Source: Bacillota bacterium (GTDB lineage: Bacteria; Bacillota; Clostridia; Acetivibrionales; DSM-1351). Taken from it: a stretch of 64,000 bases of DNA. A model generated the notes under the pieces. It was not told the origin of the DNA. It was given only the letters and a program-made list of their open reading frames with translations, and did not search any database. The DNA lies in NCBI GenBank assembly GCA_023409265.1, contig JAEYHZ010000036.1:124001-188000 (forward strand). Reading direction: 5' to 3'. Of this stretch, positions 35,199-42,755 are shown in pieces. Each line of letters starts with the position of its first letter. Within the stretch, counting starts at the first letter, position 1. Position numbers and translations under genes: made by a program.

Positions 35199-37022
35199 AT
35201 GCGGAATAGAAAGATGTATAACGGTAACAGCGGAAATCTGGTAATCAAAAGCCGTACTTCTCTTCGTTTCCGCTTTACTCTGGCTATGATTTTCATGGCG
35301 CTTATTCCCGGGATACTTTTATCTTTAATCTATTTCGGAAACATTAACAATTTCTACAGGGATAAAATTGAAATATATCAGGTAAATACTCTTAACATGA
35401 TGAAATCCCACATGGAGGATACCATAAACAAAGGAAGAACTGTATCGGAACAAGTATTGGGACTGGCCGTCAGTTCTTCCATGTTTAATAATTATAACGA
35501 TATGAATTCTTATGAGAAGCTGATCTTACTCCGGAATGTGAATTCATTATTATCCAATATACGTGTATCTAATGATTCAGTGGACAATATTTATATGATT
35601 ACCTTTGACGGCAATTACTACACCTCAAATAAAGAGTGGAACAAGGAAGAATTTCTGAAAAATGGCTGGACAGAAGATGATGAAAAGCGGCAGGCGGGAG
35701 GGACCGTAACAATACCAACTCATACGGCAGCCTACAAATATTTGAGCTCAGGTTCAAATCCTCCGCTTGTTGCCAGTTTTGTAACCTATTTAAATAAATA
35801 TAACGGAAACAGTGTTATTCGGCTGATTCAGATTGACGTAAGTTATCAGAAGATAAAAGAAGCAATGGATTTTATGGAAGTGACCGATAAAGATATGGTC
35901 TTTATTGTAGATAATGACGGAAAAGTTATATATGCCCCCGATCAACAGCAGGCTGGGAAATCTGCTGAACAGATATCAATTGTCGATAAGTCACTGGATA
36001 CCATTTTACAAAAAGCCGGTAATCATGATAAGGTAAATATAGATAGCATGACCGTAAGAAGGTGTGCAATAAAAGGCAGCAACTGGAATATTATTCAGAT
36101 AAACAGCGATCAGATGCTCAGGCAGGAGCTGGCAAAATTCAGAAACATCTGGGTGACAATAGCTATTATATGTATGTTGACAGCAGGAGTTATTGCTTTA
36201 AGCCTGTCTTTAAGTATTACCAAGCCAATTACAAGTATTATAAGGAATATGAAAAAGGTAAGCAGGGGTGACTTTAATATTAAAGTAGACACTGTGGCCG
36301 ATAAAGATCTTGCAGAACTTGTTGATAGTTTCAACATCATGATTTCTGAAGTGGATAAACTGATGAAGGAAAATATCCATAAAGAGCGGGAAAGAATGAC
36401 TATGGAGCATATTGCTTTAAATTCCCAGATTAATTCTCATTTTCTGTATAATACTCTAAATGCCGTAAAGTGGATGGCTGTGAGGATAGGTGCTGAAGAT
36501 ATCGCAAAAATGGTGGTATCCCTGGTTAATATGCTGGAATACAGCTGCAGGCAAGTTGATACACTGGTACCGATTCCTCAGGAAATTCAGTTTATTAAAG
36601 ATTATGTGTATATTCAGGAAGTTAGATATAATAATTCAGTTCATATTGATTATTTTATGGATAAAGAACTGGACGATTTTATGATTTTGAAAATACTATT
36701 GCAGCCCATTGTGGAAAATGTAATTCTTCATGGCTTTGGAGATGGCAGCAGGGATAACCGGATTACCATACGAGGTCAATTGCAGGAGGACTTCATAAGA
36801 ATTCAGATCAGAGACAACGGCAAAGGGTTTAATTTCATGGGCTTTGACAAGCTGACAGGTATAGGACTCCATAACATACAAGATAGAATCAGACTGAATT
36901 ATGGAGATAAATATAAACTTACGCTGGAAAGTGAAATAGGGGAAGGAACCTGTGTTACTGTGACAATTCCTATAATAAAAAGGCAGGAGGTATCTGATGC
37001 AGAAAATATTGATAGTAGATGA
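35199..37022 (+). CDS. YesM-type sensor histidine kinase
   Basis: 607 residues: membrane helix about 24-46, an extracellular Cache-like sensor (50-310), a second helix (about 317-340), HAMP (TKPITSIIRNMKKVSRGDFN), His_kinase region with phospho-His in QINSHFLYNTLNAVKWMA, and an HATPase (LLQPIVENVILHG, DNGKGF, GIGLHNIQDR). The usual INPHFLYN reads INSHFLYN here. LytS/YesM kinases of this kind sense extracellular sugars. The gene overlaps its regulator by 26 nt and probably controls the preceding uptake operon. Confidence 0.92.
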   Translation: MRNRKMYNGNSGNLVIKSRTSLRFRFTLAMIFMALIPGILLSLIYFGNINNFYRDKIEIYQVNTLNMMKSHMEDTINKGRTVSEQVLGLAVSSSMFNNYNDMNSYEKLILLRNVNSLLSNIRVSNDSVDNIYMITFDGNYYTSNKEWNKEEFLKNGWTEDDEKRQAGGTVTIPTHTAAYKYLSSGSNPPLVASFVTYLNKYNGNSVIRLIQIDVSYQKIKEAMDFMEVTDKDMVFIVDNDGKVIYAPDQQQAGKSAEQISIVDKSLDTILQKAGNHDKVNIDSMTVRRCAIKGSNWNIIQINSDQMLRQELAKFRNIWVTIAIICMLTAGVIALSLSLSITKPITSIIRNMKKVSRGDFNIKVDTVADKDLAELVDSFNIMISEVDKLMKENIHKERERMTMEHIALNSQINSHFLYNTLNAVKWMAVRIGAEDIAKMVVSLVNMLEYSCRQVDTLVPIPQEIQFIKDYVYIQEVRYNNSVHIDYFMDKELDDFMILKILLQPIVENVILHGFGDGSRDNRITIRGQLQEDFIRIQIRDNGKGFNFMGFDKLTGIGLHNIQDRIRLNYGDKYKLTLESEIGEGTCVTVTIPIIKRQEVSDAENIDSR

Positions 37023-38295
37023 TGAGGCATTTGCCAGAACAGCTATAGAAGACATTATTAAAGCAGCCGATAATACAATTCAGGTATTTACTGCTTCAAA
37101 CGGTGATGAGGCATTGAAGGTTTTGTCAATAGAAGATATTGATATCATTATGACCGATATAAAAATGCCCGGTATGAGCGGTATGGAATTGCTGACAGAA
37201 ATAAGAAGGTTGAAAATCGAAACAGAAGTAATAATTTTAAGCAGCTATAATGAGTTCGATTTAGTCAGGCAGGCTCTTCAGCTTGGTGCTTTTGATTATC
37301 TTTTCAAACCCGCTATGCTGCCAAACGATATTCTGGAGGTAGTAAAAAAAGCTTTTGCCAGTCAAAAGGACAGAATAACAAAGTCAGAGCCTGTAAGTAA
37401 CAAAGTTAAGGGACACAACCCTCTGCAAGATAAGGGGATATTCTTTTTTGAACTCCTAAATGGCTCCGGGATTGAACAAGACCGGTATCTGGAGGGGTTG
37501 GAAAGGTTTAATTTGAATGGAAATATAAGCAAAATAGTTGTTTCGGTGTTTAAATTGAATTTTTACCAGAAGAGTTTAGTCGAAATATTTGAGAATAATA
37601 TAAATCTTTTAAAAGCAGCTGTTTGTAAAACTGCCAATGATATTTTGGGACAGGAGGCAATTCATCAATTTATTAGTAGTAATTTCTATGAATATATACT
37701 TATTTCCTGGGATGGGGAAAGCCTCAGTAATAAAGAATTTACTGATAATGTTGAGAAAAAAATCCAGCTGATTATAGAATTTATGAATACAAATTTCAAA
37801 CTGGATTTTTCTGTAGGAATAAGTAATGTGTCCGATACTTTTACCGATTTATCAAAATTATATCTGGAGGCTACCTTTGAAGCATCAAAAGGAAGTTTGG
37901 GAAGCGGGAATATATCGTATGCCAGGGAATTTAAAGGCAACATTTCCTTAAATCAGGAAATGAAAATTGCGCTGGATTATATAAAGAATAAATTGGGGGA
38001 TAAAGACCTGTCACTTCAGATGGTGGCCGACCATGTAGGTTTAAGCAGGAATTACTTTTGTAAAATTTTTAAACAAACCATGGGTGTTAATTTTATTGAT
38101 TATATAACCAGACTTCGTGCAGAAAAGGCCCGGAATCTTTATATAAATACCGATATGAAGATATATGAAATAGCCGAAAAAGTAGGATATTCGGATTGGC
38201 ATTATCTTTACAGTGTTTATAAAAAACTGTTTGGACATTCAATGTCACAGGAAAAACGAGATTTGTGTAAACAGCTAGTAAATGTCAGAACATAA
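36997..38295 (+). CDS. YesN-type response regulator with AraC domain
   Basis: 432 residues: receiver (1-120) with D8/D9 and D54 in IMTDIKMPG, a middle region of about 180 residues, and a C-terminal AraC double HTH (about 325-425: LQMVADHVGLSRNYFCKIFK; EIAEKVGYSDWHYLYSVYKK). It activates carbohydrate genes on command of the YesM-type kinase. AGGAGG for this gene lies within the kinase end. A strong terminator closes the operon at 38444. Confidence 0.93.
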   Translation: MQKILIVDDEAFARTAIEDIIKAADNTIQVFTASNGDEALKVLSIEDIDIIMTDIKMPGMSGMELLTEIRRLKIETEVIILSSYNEFDLVRQALQLGAFDYLFKPAMLPNDILEVVKKAFASQKDRITKSEPVSNKVKGHNPLQDKGIFFFELLNGSGIEQDRYLEGLERFNLNGNISKIVVSVFKLNFYQKSLVEIFENNINLLKAAVCKTANDILGQEAIHQFISSNFYEYILISWDGESLSNKEFTDNVEKKIQLIIEFMNTNFKLDFSVGISNVSDTFTDLSKLYLEATFEASKGSLGSGNISYAREFKGNISLNQEMKIALDYIKNKLGDKDLSLQMVADHVGLSRNYFCKIFKQTMGVNFIDYITRLRAEKARNLYINTDMKIYEIAEKVGYSDWHYLYSVYKKLFGHSMSQEKRDLCKQLVNVRT

Positions 38296-38443
38296 AAGTT
38301 GTAAGTTTAACTAGTTGAAATTGCAGAAAATTATTTTTGGGCTTCATTATACCTCAAAAGTCAGTACTTATTGGTATTTTGGCATTATAGATATTCTATA
38401 AGTGTTACAGAATACTAGATAAAGTTTATTTGTGAAAAATATA

Positions 38444-38484
38444 TAACATAAAAAAGTCGCATTTTGCGGCTTTTTTATGTTATA
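38444..38484 (+). terminator. Terminator of the sugar/two-component operon
   Basis: ATAACATAAAAAAGTCGCA pairs with TGCGGCTTTTTTATGTTAT around TTT. Confidence 0.92.
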
Positions 38485-38491
38485 TATAATT

Positions 38492-38566
38492 TTCTATATT
38501 TGTTTGTATTTTTTAACAATTTGTATTAAATTATGATAAAATAATACTTATATACATATTTATGGC
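38492..38566 (+). repeat. Dispersed repeat, copy 1
   Basis: About 74 bp, with few differences from 46089-46161: both read TATATTTGTTTGTATTTTT, then TATTAAATTATGATAAAATA and ATACTTATAT, and end in ATGGCT. It contains promoter-like boxes. Neither copy is followed by an intact related gene. 38567-38700 holds no gene I can identify. Confidence 0.75.
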
Positions 38567-38715
38567 TGTGTTTGGGTGAAAACGTATACAGAAAAAGGGA
38601 CACAAATTAATACTGAAAATGTATAACTGCACATTCGTTGAAATTACCAACTAATGGCTATATATACAATCTTACCGATAAAAAGCAATTTAATGAGAAA
38701 TGAAAGGGTGGTAAA

Positions 38716-39141
38716 ATGGCTATAATTACACCAAATTTTAATTTTGCAGGTCGTTGTGAAGAAGCAATTGTACTGTATCAAAAGGCTTTTGATGCAAAGG
38801 TTGGTTGTTTATTAAGATATTCTGATGCCAATAAGTCTGATTGGGATAAAAAATTAACAAAGGAACAAGAAAACTATATATATCATGCAGAACTTTTTAT
38901 TGGTGACCAAAGGATTATGATGTGCGACAATATGGATGTTAATTTGGTAAAAAGTACGGCTCTTTCACTGACTGTCACGTTTGATACAAAGGACGAAGTT
39001 AAACAGGCATATGAAGTTTTACAGGAAGACAGCGAGACAATTTATCAGATACAGAGCACGACATATAGTTCTTGCATGGTTGTATTTATCGACAAATTTG
39101 GTTTTCGATGGGGATTGATGACCGAACAAACAGACCGATAA
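38716..39141 (+). CDS. VOC/PhnB-like glyoxalase-fold protein
   Basis: 141 residues. Starts IITPNFNFAGRCEEAIVLYQ and contains YHAELFIGDQRIMMCDN and DKFGFRWGLM, the signature layout of PhnB-like (3-demethylubiquinone methyltransferase-like) VOC proteins. The function is undefined; family members bind metal or small molecules. AAAGGGTGG lies before the ATG. It is followed by a short frame and an AraC/GyrI regulator in the same direction. Confidence 0.85.
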   Translation: MAIITPNFNFAGRCEEAIVLYQKAFDAKVGCLLRYSDANKSDWDKKLTKEQENYIYHAELFIGDQRIMMCDNMDVNLVKSTALSLTVTFDTKDEVKQAYEVLQEDSETIYQIQSTTYSSCMVVFIDKFGFRWGLMTEQTDR

Positions 39142-39226
39142 ATTCCAATTTGTAATTGAGTCATTTAACACTTTTTAAAATGCAAAATAACCTTTATTTA
39201 TATAATACATAATGGAGGACTTTTAC

Positions 39227-39376
39227 ATGGTTGACATAAAAATCAGTCCGAGAGCAGCTGGCGCATACGTTTTGTATAACGGATATTTTGTATTTATGTC
39301 GTATATTAAATCAAAAAGAGCAGACATGGTTAAGTATTTCTTTCTAATCTTTGGTATATTCTTTATAGAGAGGTAA
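39227..39376 (+). CDS. Short open frame, 49 codons
   Basis: ATG at 39227 follows AATGGAGG and reads MVDIKISPRAAGAYVLYNGY and onwards to a hydrophobic end (KYFFLIFGIFFIER). It has a good ribosome site and stops 3 nt before the AraC-type gene. It may be a truncated gene or a leader peptide. No family recognised. Confidence 0.4.
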   Translation: MVDIKISPRAAGAYVLYNGYFVFMSYIKSKRADMVKYFFLIFGIFFIER

Positions 39377-39379
39377 TCA

Positions 39380-40285
39380 ATGCACGCATGGGAATCCATA
39401 CAAAAAACTCTGAACCATATTGAAGAAAATCTTGGCGAAGAAATTCAAATCCATAGACTTGCAGAAATCGCTGGACTATCACCGTTTTATTATCAGAGAT
39501 TATTCACACGACTGGTAAAAACGTCGGTTCGAGATTATATTAAGTTGCGCCGTTTGGCAAAATCCACAATTATGCTGCGTGACAAATCGAACCGCATTAT
39601 TGACATTGCGATGGAATACGGTTTTGGGAGTCACATAACTTTTACACGTGCTTTTACTAAAACCTATGGGATTACCCCATCGCAGTACCGAAGCAAGGCT
39701 ATTAGTTTACAAAATTTTGATAAGCCCGATTTATTACTTGGTTATTTTGTGATCAATGAGGGCGTACCGCTGATTAGTGATGGATTAGTTCTGGAAATGA
39801 ACCGTAAATTTCTCGAAACACCAATTAACTTTCTTGGTGTGACAGGCTATTATCCTTTCAGTTATGGTAAAATGCTTGGCGAAAAAACCGGCATTGATAC
39901 GGTCGGTGAAATTTGGGATAGGTTTTATAGGGAACTTCCGAATATCCCACATACCTCAGAAGGGCGTTGGATTGGTGTATCTTATCAGGGCGACGCTCCA
40001 GATGGTTATTCGAGTTATTTTGTCGGTGCGGAAATCAAAAAAGATGATAAAAATCATAACTTTACTAATTGGCAACTACCCATGCGAGAATATGTGGTCT
40101 GCGGATTTGAATCAGAAAACCACGAGCAGATGATAGTTGGTATGGGTAAGGCAATGAAATACACTCGGTTTTGGCTGAAAAAGCATGGTTTAATTGCCGA
40201 CGGATTTTTTCCTGAAATGTATTATAAAAGCAAGTCTACAATCGTTTATTCAGAGTTATGGATTCCGTTTAAGAAACGAGGATAA
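39380..40285 (+). CDS. AraC-family regulator with GyrI-like effector domain
   Basis: 301 residues, same architecture as the gene at 320-1186: AraC HTHs in 1-110 (LAEIAGLSPFYYQRLFTRLV; IAMEYGFGSHITFTRAFTKT) and a GyrI-like domain from about 145 to 300 ending YSELWIPFKKR. GAGAGG lies 4 nt before the ATG. It is followed after 28 nt by a PNPOx-family gene, which it may regulate; the equivalent gene at 320 also has an FMN-binding protein as neighbour. Confidence 0.87.
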   Translation: MHAWESIQKTLNHIEENLGEEIQIHRLAEIAGLSPFYYQRLFTRLVKTSVRDYIKLRRLAKSTIMLRDKSNRIIDIAMEYGFGSHITFTRAFTKTYGITPSQYRSKAISLQNFDKPDLLLGYFVINEGVPLISDGLVLEMNRKFLETPINFLGVTGYYPFSYGKMLGEKTGIDTVGEIWDRFYRELPNIPHTSEGRWIGVSYQGDAPDGYSSYFVGAEIKKDDKNHNFTNWQLPMREYVVCGFESENHEQMIVGMGKAMKYTRFWLKKHGLIADGFFPEMYYKSKSTIVYSELWIPFKKRG

Positions 40286-40313
40286 ATAAAATTTAATGCT
40301 GGAGGAAAAGCAA

Positions 40314-40805
40314 ATGAACAAGTACCAAGAAGGATTGAAACTACTCGAAGAAAAATTTGGCAACGGCAAAGACAATATTATTTCACTTGCGACGATTGCA
40401 CGAGATCCGGGCACTGACGGAAAGCCGCGCCCTGTTGTCCGTAGTGTGGACGCCTATTATGAAGACGGCACATTTTATGTAGTTACACATGGCAAATCAA
40501 ACAAAATGCAACAAATCGCACAAAACCAGGAGGTTTCGGTTGCAGGATGCTTAGAGATGTTTACCGCTAATGGAGTAGCTGAAAACCTTGGTTGGGTACT
40601 TGACCCGAAAAATGCCGAAATAAGAGCAAAGCTCCGCACAGCTTTTGCAGAGTGGTATGACATGGCAAATAATGAAAAGGACGAGAATTGTTGCTTTTTA
40701 GCAATCCATCTCACAAAGGGAACATTAAACATCAACCATTGGGAAAAATTATACCACATGGATTTTGTAAATAAGACTGATATGGAAAATGGGGGCATTT
40801 TTTAG
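40314..40805 (+). CDS. Pyridoxamine 5'-phosphate oxidase-family protein
   Basis: 163 residues of the split-barrel flavin family: NIISLATIARDPGTDGKPRP (about 20-40), DGTFYVVTHGKSNKMQQIAQ and VSVAGCLEMFTANG. It likely binds FMN and acts as a small-molecule reductase or detoxifying protein. The ATG at 40314 is preferred because GGAGG lies just ahead of it, inside the longer frame from 40296. In tandem with the AraC/GyrI gene. Confidence 0.83.
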   Translation: MNKYQEGLKLLEEKFGNGKDNIISLATIARDPGTDGKPRPVVRSVDAYYEDGTFYVVTHGKSNKMQQIAQNQEVSVAGCLEMFTANGVAENLGWVLDPKNAEIRAKLRTAFAEWYDMANNEKDENCCFLAIHLTKGTLNINHWEKLYHMDFVNKTDMENGGIF

Positions 40806-41037
40806 GAGCAAAGTTTGTATAGATATACATAATCCCACGTTTTTAGACTTTTATTAGTGCGATGCTATATGATCATAGCCAAGTAACGCATCCTCTATAT
40901 AAGTTATATTAGTATTCACTTGAATCCGATAAACCCTATTCTATGCGGGATTGTGAGTTTATCCTGAAGACATCATATTTTCCAATACTGCATGGTCATG
41001 GTATGTTCATTTTTCCACCGCAGCCATAGGAGGATAA
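40806..41037. other. Intergenic region without a recognisable gene
   Basis: No open frame of note, no hairpin of clear meaning. A decayed gene tail and its terminator follow (41038-41187), then about 160 nt of leader to the tetR promoter. Confidence 0.5.
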
Positions 41038-41142
41038 AATAATCGTCTTTATGTTTTAGTAGAAGTTAATGAAATAGGAATGTGGAATAGCGGACGGACC
41101 GTAGTGAGGGAACATATGCCAAACTACGCCCTGTCCCACTAA
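41038..41142 (+). pseudogene. Unidentified gene tail
   Basis: A 34-codon frame without start ends VEVNEIGMWNSGRTVVREHM and six more residues before TAA at 41140-41142. A well-formed terminator follows 5 nt later, which supports that this was once a gene end. I do not recognise the family. Confidence 0.4.
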
Positions 41143-41146
41143 ATGC

Positions 41147-41187
41147 AAAAGACGGACTATCAGCTCGCCGCTGATAGTCCGTCTTTT
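41147..41187 (+). terminator. Terminator of a decayed gene
   Basis: AAAAGACGGACTATCAGC and GCTGATAGTCCGTCTTTT form an 18-bp stem around TCGCC, with TTTT at the end. Confidence 0.9.
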
Positions 41188-41350
41188 GTTGTCAGATTCT
41201 GCTTGCCGACAGCCCAATTGGTATACACATTTTGAAACACGTTTTCAGTTGAGTTTGGCAGCTTATATTCTAATCCATGTTACTCCATATCTTATCCTTT
41301 TCCACTTTGGGACGATTATAACGACATAAGAAGGTAAAGATTTTTACCCA

Positions 41351-41396
41351 TTGACAATATGACCCACAAGTCATATAATGTGACCATAAAGTCATA
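41351..41396 (+). promoter_or_regulatory. tetR promoter with two tandem operators
   Basis: TTGACA (41351-41356), 17-bp spacer, TATAAT (41374-41379). Two palindromes of 6-6-6 layout overlap it: TATGAC-N6-GTCATA (41358-41375) and TGTGAC-N6-GTCATA (41379-41396). This is a clear autorepression design for the TetR-family gene starting at 41419. Confidence 0.8.
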
Positions 41397-41418
41397 TTTA
41401 GTATTGGAGGGTAGATTA

Positions 41419-42054
41419 TTGCCAAAGAGAACTTTTAACCGCTTGGACGATGATAAGAAAGAAAGGGTTATGCGAGCAGCAATTGAGGAATTTCAGGTTC
41501 ATGGCTTTGAAAAGGCAAAAATAGAAGTGATTGCCCAAAATGCAGGGGTCGCAAAAGGCAGCATCTATCAATATTTCGATGATAAAAAAGAACTGTTTTT
41601 ATATTCTGTCACATGGGCACTGGAGTATTTTATGAAAGTTATCGACAGGCAAACTCCATTGAAGGACATGGATGTCTATGATTATTTTCTTTTCGGAAGC
41701 CGCGAGCGATTTGAGCTGTTAAAAAGAGAGCCTCTTCTGGTCGCGTTTTCCATGGACGTCACCTCGGGTAAGTACGGCAGCCTTGCGAAGGAAGCCAATA
41801 GCGAATTAAACCGGATTGGCGAGGAATACGAGCTGAAGTTGATTGCCAACGGAAAAAAAAGAGGAACAATTCGGGATGATTTGAACGATAAAATCCTTTT
41901 GCTTTTTTTTCAGGGTGTGACCGAAAAATTTACTGAAGAAATATTGGCAAAGGCTAAGGGTTTTAATTATAGCCCTACAGAAGAAGAATTCAGCGAGATG
42001 GAAAGTCTGATGAAAAGCATGGTTTCATTATTAAAACAAGGAATGGGGAGGTAA
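41419..42054 (+). CDS. TetR-family repressor of the ABC exporter operon
   Basis: 211 residues from a TTG start after TGGAGG; a longer frame would begin inside the operator. The HTH is IEVIAQNAGVAKGSIYQYFD (about 33-52); the rest is a helical ligand-binding domain. It lies 2 nt before the ABC ATPase gene. Two operators cover its promoter, so it represses itself and the exporter until a ligand binds. GC content of this gene and the next two is higher than that of the flanks. Confidence 0.88.
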   Translation: MPKRTFNRLDDDKKERVMRAAIEEFQVHGFEKAKIEVIAQNAGVAKGSIYQYFDDKKELFLYSVTWALEYFMKVIDRQTPLKDMDVYDYFLFGSRERFELLKREPLLVAFSMDVTSGKYGSLAKEANSELNRIGEEYELKLIANGKKRGTIRDDLNDKILLLFFQGVTEKFTEEILAKAKGFNYSPTEEEFSEMESLMKSMVSLLKQGMGR

Positions 42055-42056
42055 GT

Positions 42057-42755
42057 ATGTTTATTCAAGTTGAAAATTTAAAAAAGAGCTATAATGCTGG
42101 CGAAAATAAAAACGATGTTTTAAAAGGGATAAGCCTTACTCTTGAAAAAGGACAAATCGGCGTGATTCTCGGCCCCTCCGGGTCAGGTAAATCAACCCTT
42201 ATGAACATTATCGGCGGAGTTGATCGAGCTGATAGCGGCAGTATTCACGTTGACGGCCTGGAGCTTACTGCTTTGGACGATGACAGGCTGACGGATTATC
42301 GCAGAAATTCGGTGGGTTTTATCTTTCAATTTTATAATCTTGTACCAAATCTCACTGTCATGGAAAATATAGAGGTGGTTTCCAACATTTCAAAAGCCCC
42401 GCTGAATATTGATACGGTTCTGAAAGCGGTTGGCCTTGAAGCGAAAAAAAGGAGTTTCCCAAGGGAACTTTCCGGAGGTGAGCAGCAGCGTGTAGCCATA
42501 GCCCGCGCTATTGTCAAGAACCCGAAACTGCTTTTGTGTGATGAGCCGACCGGTGCGCTGGATTATGAGACGTCCCGAGGTGTACTTTCCCTTTTACAAA
42601 AAGTAAACCGCGACTTTGGAACAAGTATACTGATGATTACCCACAACACTGCAATCGGCGATATGGCGAATGCGGTTTACAAGCTTCGCAGCGGAGAGAT
42701 AGTGGAAACGACTAATCATGAAGCAGTGGTTGCGGCGGAAAGGATTGAGTGGTAA
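42057..42755 (+). CDS. ABC transporter ATPase (MacB/LolD-like)
   Basis: 232 residues: Walker A GPSGSGKST (about 39-47), Q-loop FQFYNLVPN, signature LSGGEQQR, Walker B LLLCDEPTGALD and the switch His in MITHNT. It belongs to the MacB/LolD/FtsE branch that works with FtsX-type permeases in export or mechanotransmission. The stop overlaps the permease start (TAATG). Confidence 0.93.
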   Translation: MFIQVENLKKSYNAGENKNDVLKGISLTLEKGQIGVILGPSGSGKSTLMNIIGGVDRADSGSIHVDGLELTALDDDRLTDYRRNSVGFIFQFYNLVPNLTVMENIEVVSNISKAPLNIDTVLKAVGLEAKKRSFPRELSGGEQQRVAIARAIVKNPKLLLCDEPTGALDYETSRGVLSLLQKVNRDFGTSILMITHNTAIGDMANAVYKLRSGEIVETTNHEAVVAAERIEW

